Of a stretch of DNA of 43,542 bases, positions 25,663-32,731 are shown piece after piece. The notes under the pieces were generated by a model. That model ran no database searches, was not told where the DNA came from, and saw only the letters and a program-made list of their open reading frames with translations. The translations under genes were made by a program, and so were the position numbers. Within the stretch, counting starts at the first letter, position 1; every line of letters begins with the position of its first letter. This DNA comes from Methanomassiliicoccales archaeon (GTDB taxonomy: Archaea; Thermoplasmatota; Thermoplasmata; RBG-16-68-12; SOIM01). The stretch lies in contig JAUVHO010000013.1 of the NCBI GenBank assembly GCA_030593295.1, forward strand, positions 1 through 43,542, read 5' to 3'.

Positions 25663-25673
25663 ACATATATAAC
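25663..25673 (-). promoter_or_regulatory. TATA-like box for the nonaheme cytochrome at 24048
   Basis: Minus-strand gttatatatgt, about 29-39 nt before the ATG at 25634. Confidence 0.5.
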
Positions 25674-25720
25674 CCTTTCTGAGCCGTGCAACGCAGCTGA
25701 CGACAGAACGATCAGGAGCA

Positions 25721-25957
25721 TCATTCGACCTCCTGAGCGGGTCCTTCTTCGCGCACAGCCTCCTTCTTCCATGAATCAGGATACCTGAAGATGCGATATG
25801 CGAACATCACCTGGGCAAGCACAATAAAGCCTATCCCAAACAAGAAGACGCTCTCCTGATATTCTCCAAGATATCCATTGTAAGCAGCATATACGAACGA
25901 CGCGATACTGATCGCGGCGAGGATGTACACCAAGTATAGACCCATATTGGATCTCAT
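25721..25957 (-). CDS. Small membrane protein, last gene of the cytochrome b operon
   Basis: A 78-residue protein with two TM helices (about 6-26 and 35-54) and a charged C-terminus ending in several Glu. Its ATG overlaps the stop of the previous gene (ATGA), so it is translationally coupled to the cytochrome b set. No Cys or conserved His is visible, so it is more likely a structural subunit than a heme carrier. I do not recognise the family. Confidence 0.75.
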   Translation of the reverse strand: MRSNMGLYLVYILAAISIASFVYAAYNGYLGEYQESVFLFGIGFIVLAQVMFAYRIFRYPDSWKKEAVREEGPAQEVE

Positions 25958-26247
25958 CTCTCTCCACCCTCCCTGTCAACGTGAATCTCCAGGAACCTCA
26001 GTCTCTTCTTCTGCCGTCCTTTGAGCTTGTCGACATTATAGAATATCGATACGATGGAGTACATGAGGACCAGTGTGAGATACGTGGACACCAAGAACAA
26101 AAAGAGGAGGAGGATGTCGAACCCTTTCAGGAGGTTGGAGAAGGAATATGTCATGAACCACAGGGTGACACCCGAGAGCGATATCAGTAGAAGGGTGTAG
26201 ACCAGGATCCTTGCACCTGGAGATCTCGCTTTCGTTTTGGCTCTCAT
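25954..26247 (-). CDS. Small two-helix membrane protein of the cytochrome b operon
   Basis: A 97-residue protein with hydrophobic helices at about 13-33 and 43-69, then a basic segment (KLKGRQKKRLRF). Both ends overlap neighbours by ATGA, which makes a shared complex likely. No redox motif is visible. The positive loop suggests the C-terminus faces the cytoplasm. The family is unknown to me. Confidence 0.75.
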   Translation of the reverse strand: MRAKTKARSPGARILVYTLLLISLSGVTLWFMTYSFSNLLKGFDILLLFLFLVSTYLTLVLMYSIVSIFYNVDKLKGRQKKRLRFLEIHVDREGGER

Positions 26248-26621
26248 ATGAATCCCATGACCGTGAATGCTGCCCAGAATGCCACCAGGGCCAGTATGAT
26301 CGCGAAGAAGATCAGCCTCTTGCGTGGATGTTTTTCCTCTGACTTGTCGAGAAATGGCATGGCCAAGAGGAGGATGACCACTGCAAAGACGACCAGAGCG
26401 CCGAACAATGGGGAGACGAAGTCGATCATCTCCAGAACTCCCACGAAGAATATGTTGGGGAACCCAAAGGGCTCGGGTCTGCGGAGAGCGGCGGCAATAA
26501 AGATGATGCCAGTAATCAAGAATACTACCCCAATCTCTTCAATTATGTGGTTGGGAAGGAAAGGTCTGGAACATTCTTCGGATTCCGCCTCAGTCTCTTT
26601 CTTTGGTTCTATTTCGGTCAC
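26244..26621 (-). CDS. Cytochrome b subunit IV-like protein
   Basis: A 125-residue protein with three TM helices. The segment FLPNHIIEEIGVVF followed by RRPEPFGFPN resembles the start of subunit IV/PetD and the C-terminal half of cytochrome b, which helps form the quinol-oxidising site. The usual PEWY motif is not apparent; PEPF occurs instead, so the quinol site may be altered. The GTG at 26621 overlaps the stop of the cytochrome b6 gene (GTGA). A longer frame to 26714 is only overlap. Its position directly after a b6-type gene supports the assignment more than sequence alone. Confidence 0.75.
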   Translation of the reverse strand: MTEIEPKKETEAESEECSRPFLPNHIIEEIGVVFLITGIIFIAAALRRPEPFGFPNIFFVGVLEMIDFVSPLFGALVVFAVVILLLAMPFLDKSEEKHPRKRLIFFAIILALVAFWAAFTVMGFI

Positions 26622-27322
26622 AGTGGACCACTTATCCCGTGCTTTCTGATAAGGTAGAAATGGAAAAGGAGGAACAGAATGATCGCAATTGGGAGTACGG
26701 TAACATGCATCCAATAGGATCCGGTGAGAGCTTCCCCGACAGTATCAGACGCCCAGTTGAAGGCACCGCCCACATGAGGGATGGCCCGAAGCCATCCGAA
26801 GGCCCCGGACATCGAAGTGATGGCGAAATCGGACCTCTCATCCATGGGGAGGACATATCCCGTGAGAACGAACAGGAACGTGAAAACGAGCAGGATCACC
26901 CCACCCATCCAGGTCAGTTCCCTCGGGTTCTTGTATGAACCAGTGATGAAGACCCTCAGAGTATGGAGAAGCACGGCTATGACCATTACATTCGCCGCCC
27001 AACTGTGGATGCTCTTTGCGTAGAAACCAAAAGGTAGCTCAGTGGAGATTATCTGGATGCTCCGTTGGGCCCCACCCTCGGAAGGTTCGTAGTAGTTCGC
27101 CAGGAAGAATCCGGTCAAGGCCAGGATCAAGAAGGCGACCAGGGTGACACCTCCCAGGCAATATGCCGGGTTGAGAGCGTGCTTGGGAACGGTCTTCTCT
27201 TCAGTCTCCTTCATGAAGTACTCAAGACCACTTCTGGCGAGTATCCAATCTCGGGCCTTGGTGAATATCTTGCTTACAGGGACCAGAACCGCGGATATGC
27301 CCTTGCTCGATTCCTTGGCCAT
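26618..27322 (-). CDS. Cytochrome b6-type protein with a heme ci cysteine
   Basis: A 234-residue, four-helix cytochrome b N-terminal domain. Heme b ligands are His106/His120 (13 residues between) and His206/His221 (14 between), the b6 rather than bc1 spacing. NPAYCLGGVTL has Cys55 where cytochrome b6 binds heme ci covalently. The protein should oxidise or reduce quinol in the membrane together with the subunit IV-like protein. It starts 4 nt after the dodecaheme cytochrome gene. No Rieske or cytochrome f gene is in the window, so the dodecaheme protein may take the electrons. Confidence 0.92.
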   Translation of the reverse strand: MAKESSKGISAVLVPVSKIFTKARDWILARSGLEYFMKETEEKTVPKHALNPAYCLGGVTLVAFLILALTGFFLANYYEPSEGGAQRSIQIISTELPFGFYAKSIHSWAANVMVIAVLLHTLRVFITGSYKNPRELTWMGGVILLVFTFLFVLTGYVLPMDERSDFAITSMSGAFGWLRAIPHVGGAFNWASDTVGEALTGSYWMHVTVLPIAIILFLLFHFYLIRKHGISGPL

Positions 27323-27326
27323 GATA

Positions 27327-28259
27327 CTACGCCTCGCTTTTCCTCCGGGTCAGAGCAAGAGCTGCTAGAATCGAAATCGAGGCTACCAATGCAATGATGC
27401 TGAAGAGCAATACATTGAAAATGACATCTTCTTCGGGTGTTCCTGAAGAAGCGTGCATGGGCTCATGACATTCCAGGCACTTCGGGTACGAATAGCCGTG
27501 ATACTCTCCATGACACTCATCGCAGGTCTTGGTCACAGTCTGGTGCTCACCATGACACTCCGAACATTCACCTTCACTGTGCCCACCATCCTGGAGCTTT
27601 GCGAACTCTGCCGGGTGACAGTCCTGGCAGACCTCATTGCTGAGATTGTGCTTGAAGGTCGCCTCGATGGGATCATGACAATCGAGACATTCAGGATACA
27701 CATATCCTCCGGAGATCCAATCGCTATGCTTGACACCATGACAGGAGTCGCACTGATTGGCAGGGGCGGTGTGATTCTGGTGGCAGTTGGTGCAGTCCTG
27801 CCAGCTGTGAGAGCCCATGTCCAGACGAGCGGTTTCATTGGTATGACAGGTCGCACATTGCTCGTTGGTTATCTCATGTTTCCAGTTGGTTGCATGAGGG
27901 TCATGACAATCAAGACATGAGGGGTATTCGAAGTCGTGCATGTCGCCGTGGCAGTACCCACATTCAGTTGTGATGTTCAGCTCTGACTCAGTTTCTGAAT
28001 CGTGGCAGGTCTCGCAGGCGGCCCACGAGTGCTTCCCCCCCTCCACAGATTGAGCAATGGTGAAGTGGCACGAAGTACAGTCATCTGCCCTTGTACCGTA
28101 GAGACCGTGTTGAATGACGACATCGGTCTCCTCCGGAGCCGTATCGGAATTCGTCGAGGATGCCTGGAGCAGAACGCCAACAATCATGATAAGGACGATG
28201 ACGAAAATCGGCTTCCGCAAGGCAACAGTCCTTCTCATACGCTCTGGAGGTTTGTACAT
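27327..28259 (-). CDS. Dodecaheme cytochrome c, C-terminally anchored
   Basis: A 310-residue protein with twelve CXXCH sites: CTSCH, CETCH, CGYCH, CLDCH, CATCH, CTNCH, CDSCH, CLDCH, CQDCH, CSECH, CDECH and CLECH. That is about one heme per 20 residues in the heme domain (about 60-270). The repeating pattern YPxCLDCHDP suggests internal duplication of units of about four hemes. A signal helix (about 15-33) and a C-terminal TM helix (about 280-303) would hold it on the outer face of the membrane. As first gene of the operon before cytochrome b6, it is the likely electron partner. The ATG at 28259 is leaderless-like; Met8 is an alternative. Confidence 0.93.
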   Translation of the reverse strand: MYKPPERMRRTVALRKPIFVIVLIMIVGVLLQASSTNSDTAPEETDVVIQHGLYGTRADDCTSCHFTIAQSVEGGKHSWAACETCHDSETESELNITTECGYCHGDMHDFEYPSCLDCHDPHATNWKHEITNEQCATCHTNETARLDMGSHSWQDCTNCHQNHTAPANQCDSCHGVKHSDWISGGYVYPECLDCHDPIEATFKHNLSNEVCQDCHPAEFAKLQDGGHSEGECSECHGEHQTVTKTCDECHGEYHGYSYPKCLECHEPMHASSGTPEEDVIFNVLLFSIIALVASISILAALALTRRKSEA

Positions 28260-28287
28260 ATCGGCACTTTTTAGCTAGGTTTACGGT

Positions 28288-28297
28288 GTTATAAACC
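28288..28297 (-). promoter_or_regulatory. TATA-like box for the dodecaheme/cytochrome b operon
   Basis: Minus-strand ggtttataac, 29-38 nt before the ATG at 28259. The remaining 28298-28509 shows no recognised feature. Confidence 0.55.
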
Positions 28298-28509
28298 TTG
28301 CTATCACGGGGTTATGAGCTGATATCAGTTTAGCCATTCTCGGTCTTATTTCCGCGGGTATTCGTCACTAAATGTCCACCTTTCCAACATTGGGTGATGA
28401 TTTCTGACATGTCCCCAGAACAATCTGCTTGCAGGCAGTCCAGCGTCCGTTTTAGAACTCTTGGGCCCTGTGGGAATCGCTTCTGAATGAAAACACTGGA
28501 GACCGGTCC

Positions 28510-29871
28510 TCAGCCCTTCCCGTCGATCTCCTTCATCACGTCAACCGCACTCTTCTTGTACTTCTCCAGGAGGTTCTCATAGACATCTTCTGGGATCTTC
28601 CCTTCCTCGAAATCGGTCTTCAGCCTCTGGATCGCCAGTAACATGGTCTGCTTTTTCTGTTCGAGCTCGGAAGGGGGTTCTACGACGTCTTCTGTATCCT
28701 CCGCGCCTTCAGGTGTTTCCTTCCCCTCTCTGGCGAACTTCTTCCGGTAGAACATGTACCCGATCAGGCTTCCGATAACGACAAGGGTCATGATCAGGGC
28801 CAGAAGGGAGTAGTCGAACTCGTTCTTCCAGCCTACTGTGAAGCTGATAGTGTCATTGGGGGAGAGGCCAATCCCGATCATTACGTACTTCTCTCTCTGA
28901 TACAGGACGCTCCACTGGGAAGGGAATATATCCAGATTGTCTCCGACGGTCATCTTGTCGTCCTCGAGAATGAACGCGAATATCTCTATGAAGTCATTGG
29001 GGTAGATGAGCTCCTTCCGGTACAGGTAGTCTGCGGATGGATCGTCGGCACCGTCAATAGGAATGACATAAGCGAGCTGTATCTCGATCTTGTACGTGGG
29101 GACCTGAATGTGCAGAATAATCTCCTTGCTCTCATTTGACCCAATCGAGGTCTCGTTGACTACCCCATTCTCTATCAGGATAGCGGTCCAACCTTCGGGG
29201 AGTCCAGTAATCTCAAAATCGACCGTGTCGTTGAACGGGGAGTTGTTGGTTATGTTGATCGATTGGATGAGGCCCAACCTCTCGGCCATTCCGCTCGCAT
29301 CCATTGGAATGGTCGCCACGACACCCAGCTGTTCAGCATTGTCGGTCAGGTGCAGTCCATCCCCGGTGACCACAGGATAATCACCGAAGGCCTGTGTTTG
29401 ACCTACCGTCACATTGAGAAACAGACTATCTGAATAAGATGAGTTCTGGGCAGTTCCATCGATAACTATGGTCGCCTCCTGGCCGAAGTATGACCTGAAA
29501 GTGCCCGGCTCGAACGGTTGACCATGAACGATGTTATCTGTACCGGTCGGGAGCATGTCGAAGCAAAGCATCACACCTCCCCCGTCCATCCTGCATGCCA
29601 TGTTGGGGGCATTGCCGCAGCATTTGGACCTAACGACAGCGTTGTCCGGAAGCCAGGAGTAGATGGTCACATTGAATGTGTCGGTTCCTGTGTTGTTGAA
29701 GAAGATGAACTCAACGACATCCAGGGTTTTGCGGTCCTCCTCCTGGACGATGTCGATCCATCTTTCATCCACCACAAGATCGTTCGTTGGTAGCGGATCG
29801 TCGGCGCTTAAGTGAATAGGGATGGTCGTCAACATCAGCAGTGCAATGAATATGATTGCTCCAGTCCTCAT
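28510..29871 (-). CDS. Membrane protein coupled to CcmF; candidate cytochrome-maturation partner
   Basis: A 453-residue protein: signal peptide (about 1-23), an extracytoplasmic beta-rich region with Ig-like folds (about 25-350), a TM helix (about 356-376) and a cytosolic tail ending in a helical SHOCT/CcmI-like stretch (KTDFEEGKIPEDVYENLLEKY, in part). Four Cys cluster at 84, 85, 93 and 103 (KCCGNAPNMAC, then MLC). Its ATG overlaps the ccmF stop (ATGA), so the two are co-translated. CcmH-like LRCxxC motifs are absent. A role in presenting or reducing apocytochrome is inferred from linkage and the Cys cluster only. Confidence 0.8.
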   Translation of the reverse strand: MRTGAIIFIALLMLTTIPIHLSADDPLPTNDLVVDERWIDIVQEEDRKTLDVVEFIFFNNTGTDTFNVTIYSWLPDNAVVRSKCCGNAPNMACRMDGGGVMLCFDMLPTGTDNIVHGQPFEPGTFRSYFGQEATIVIDGTAQNSSYSDSLFLNVTVGQTQAFGDYPVVTGDGLHLTDNAEQLGVVATIPMDASGMAERLGLIQSINITNNSPFNDTVDFEITGLPEGWTAILIENGVVNETSIGSNESKEIILHIQVPTYKIEIQLAYVIPIDGADDPSADYLYRKELIYPNDFIEIFAFILEDDKMTVGDNLDIFPSQWSVLYQREKYVMIGIGLSPNDTISFTVGWKNEFDYSLLALIMTLVVIGSLIGYMFYRKKFAREGKETPEGAEDTEDVVEPPSELEQKKQTMLLAIQRLKTDFEEGKIPEDVYENLLEKYKKSAVDVMKEIDGKG

Positions 29872-32684
29872 CCTTCCTCCTCCAGTTTCATCAGCTCTTC
29901 TTCCAGCAACTTCTCGTAGTCCTTCTCGGCGACCTCGACCCCTTCTTCGACCTTGACTCCCGCGACCTTGGCCTCCTCAACGACCTCTTCCTTGGCCTTG
30001 GGTCTAGTCTTATCCTTCTTCACAGGTGGACGCCTAATCGGGAGATAGTCGACAAAGACCAGAAGGAATATGCCGAAGGACCCCATCCACAGACCACCCC
30101 ACAATGCGCCCATGAGGGGCAGGGTCTTGATCTTGAAAGAGACGCCCTGAACGTCATCCGATTCGAATCTTCTCGGGGTATCCCCAGGCGGGGTAACCTC
30201 ATGGGCCCAGATCCAGTCATTGTCATCGGCGGTATTCATAGCGTCTGGGATGATGTATATGTCCTCGTAGTAAGTGTTCTCAACGTAGACATCCAGCATA
30301 TAGTGGGCATCGTTCGGATTGGCAGGTATCATCCACCACAGATGGAATTCGGCTTCCCCAATAAGTGTCCCGTCCCGGGTAATCTCGGCAATCGCGGTGA
30401 TCTCCTCAAAGGTCCCATCTCCCTCGACATCGATTCCATGCGAGTCCACCAGCCGTAGCTCGTACCCCTCGAAGTTAACTGGAATACCGACCAAGAGGGC
30501 CCCCCCAGAGTATGCCAAGAAATCCTCGTCCTCTTCGACCATCAGATATGTGCTCCCAGCATAGCCAATCAGAAGCAATACAATGCTGAGATGGATGAGA
30601 TGGGGACTAACCCCGCCGAGGACCGATCTGACAGATTGGACGTTGAGGCGGTCCTTGGAGAAAGCGGATATGGACATCAGTATCAACAGCAGAGCGATCA
30701 TGCTTATGACGCTCCCAACGAAAAAGTAACCTAGGGTCAGAATCCCAAGGATGGAGCCGATTATGCATATCAGAGGACTTCGTCCCCTCAGGCAGAAGAG
30801 TCCGCCGATCATGGCACCTGCCGAAGCAAGGAATCCCAAGGCTCCGATCAGAAGGTCTGGCTTCACTGGTGGAGAAAAGCCAATTATCCTGGTCAAGCTG
30901 GACCAGAACAGCATACCGATGATGCCAGCAATTACGAGGAAGAGTCCAGCAATCTGCAGGCTTCTCTTACCGGTCTTCCTGGTGCTGCCGGTGGCCATCA
31001 TGAATATCCTGTAAATCGCGGCAAAGAGCGCACCGATGAGTACCACAATGTACGCACCGAAGACGTTGCCGGAGAAGACGGCGTAGTAGGCTAGGAACGT
31101 CGCGATGATCAAGGCGACTATGACGTAAACGGAGTTCTGTCGACCTAGATACCTCCAGGCCAAACAAACAACAAGCGTGATCATGAGCGGTATTATGATC
31201 AACGGCAACCGGCTCTCAAAGACCTCTGGTTGAAGTCCCTCAGAACCCAATATCATAAGCAGGAGCGTCGTTACGAACCAGATAGTGAAGATCGAGACAG
31301 AAACTAACATCGTGGTCTTGTCGTTGATCACGCTCGCCAAAGTCACTGGTTCGGTGTCCTCCTCCTTCTCTTGAGAGGTGTATATTATCCATAAGATGGG
31401 GATTCCGATAATCAAAAGGGCCAATATGGTCAGACCAATGCCTTTGTTGCCGAACCCTATGAGATTAGAAACACGAAGTCCGAGTGAAGTGAAAGAGGCA
31501 ACGTCCACGATAGCGAAAAGCAGGAGAATTGCCAGGAAGATCATGTACAGGCTTGGAAACATGCCAGCTGCTCCCTTCAAGGAGCCTTCTCTCTTCCTGA
31601 TGTTGTAGAACATCCACATGAAGAGGATTCCAGCAACAAGCAGAACTGCCAGCATCATCATCATAAAGAAGCCAGCACCGAGGTTCCCCTCCAGTATCGC
31701 GATCAGACGGTCGCCCGGATCGGATAGGCCGGTCCCTGGTCCCGTGAAGGCGTGCAACGGGGACGTCACAAATCCACTTCTGGTCTCAAATGTCGCAAAG
31801 ATGATGAGAACGAATGTGACGACCGCTAGCAGCGGAGCCAGGAAACTGTACTGTCCCCGCTTCCGAAAGTACGATTGAGTATGCACAAAGCCAGTGAGCG
31901 CGATCCATGGGATCAGATTGGCGACCTCGACCGGGTCCCAGCCCCAGTACAGTCCCCATCCGAGAACGGTATAGGCCCACAGGGCACCGATGCCGATACC
32001 CAGAGAAAGGAACAACCAGCTCAATCTGCTCCACTGCAATGATGAGTCGGTCCACTTCCTGTCACCGGTGATGAGATAGGCAAGGGCCGAGGCCAATGGG
32101 AGCGTCATGAAGGCGTATGCTGCGAATTCCACGGGTGGGTGAGCGATCATCAGAGGCGTCAAGAGCAATCGATTGATTCCTCTACCGTCTGGGAAGCTGA
32201 CAAGGTCGAGCGTGGTGGTCGCCTTGAAGACATCCGTGTTGATGAGGAGGATGAAGAAGGCGATGAGAATGATCATTGAGATTGTCCTTATCCAGTCGTA
32301 CAGAAGAACAGCCTTATCGTCCACCCCCGCCTTCTTCGCTCTCCAGCCCTGAATTGCCTCCTCGATGATGATGGACAGAGAGATCAACCAGACCCAGAGC
32401 ACAATGGTCCCTTCCTCCCCGGCCCAAAGGCCAGTCAGTTTGTAGTACCAGGGATAGTCGGTGGAGGTGTGCCCGTGAACGTAATGGATACCCAAGTTAG
32501 GCTCCAAGAAGTAATAGACGAGAAGGAAGAAGGCGGTTGTTGTGGTTATGAAACACAGGAATACCAGGAACCTGGACACATTCCGGTGCCTTCTGTCCTT
32601 TGTGTAGATGTGGGACAGTGACGATGCTACCGAAGCGGTGGCTAGAACCAGAGATAGGTAGACTAATACTGTTCCAATTTCCAC
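29868..32684 (-). CDS. ccmF: Cytochrome c heme lyase subunit CcmF
   Basis: A 938-residue multi-TM protein that, with its partners, attaches heme from CcmE to apocytochromes outside the membrane. Recognised by GLWAGEEGTIVLW near residue 90 and the WWD-type motif WGWDPVEVANLIPWI near residue 250. It is longer than bacterial CcmF (about 650) because of a C-terminal extracytoplasmic beta domain (about 720-850) followed by a TM helix and an acidic tail. It lies between two structural cytochrome operons. The start is an ATG at 32684 with a TATA-like box 33-43 nt upstream. The next gene downstream overlaps it by ATGA. Confidence 0.94.
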   Translation of the reverse strand: MEIGTVLVYLSLVLATASVASSLSHIYTKDRRHRNVSRFLVFLCFITTTTAFFLLVYYFLEPNLGIHYVHGHTSTDYPWYYKLTGLWAGEEGTIVLWVWLISLSIIIEEAIQGWRAKKAGVDDKAVLLYDWIRTISMIILIAFFILLINTDVFKATTTLDLVSFPDGRGINRLLLTPLMIAHPPVEFAAYAFMTLPLASALAYLITGDRKWTDSSLQWSRLSWLFLSLGIGIGALWAYTVLGWGLYWGWDPVEVANLIPWIALTGFVHTQSYFRKRGQYSFLAPLLAVVTFVLIIFATFETRSGFVTSPLHAFTGPGTGLSDPGDRLIAILEGNLGAGFFMMMMLAVLLVAGILFMWMFYNIRKREGSLKGAAGMFPSLYMIFLAILLLFAIVDVASFTSLGLRVSNLIGFGNKGIGLTILALLIIGIPILWIIYTSQEKEEDTEPVTLASVINDKTTMLVSVSIFTIWFVTTLLLMILGSEGLQPEVFESRLPLIIIPLMITLVVCLAWRYLGRQNSVYVIVALIIATFLAYYAVFSGNVFGAYIVVLIGALFAAIYRIFMMATGSTRKTGKRSLQIAGLFLVIAGIIGMLFWSSLTRIIGFSPPVKPDLLIGALGFLASAGAMIGGLFCLRGRSPLICIIGSILGILTLGYFFVGSVISMIALLLILMSISAFSKDRLNVQSVRSVLGGVSPHLIHLSIVLLLIGYAGSTYLMVEEDEDFLAYSGGALLVGIPVNFEGYELRLVDSHGIDVEGDGTFEEITAIAEITRDGTLIGEAEFHLWWMIPANPNDAHYMLDVYVENTYYEDIYIIPDAMNTADDNDWIWAHEVTPPGDTPRRFESDDVQGVSFKIKTLPLMGALWGGLWMGSFGIFLLVFVDYLPIRRPPVKKDKTRPKAKEEVVEEAKVAGVKVEEGVEVAEKDYEKLLEEELMKLEEEG

Positions 32685-32716
32685 TCTAGAACCTCGAATC
32701 GGCTATTTCCAGCGAA

Positions 32717-32727
32717 GAATAAAAACT
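32717..32727 (-). promoter_or_regulatory. TATA-like box for ccmF
   Basis: Minus-strand agtttttattc, 33-43 nt before the ATG at 32684, in the 47-nt gap after the 724-residue cytochrome gene. Confidence 0.45.
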
Positions 32728-32731
32728 TTGT

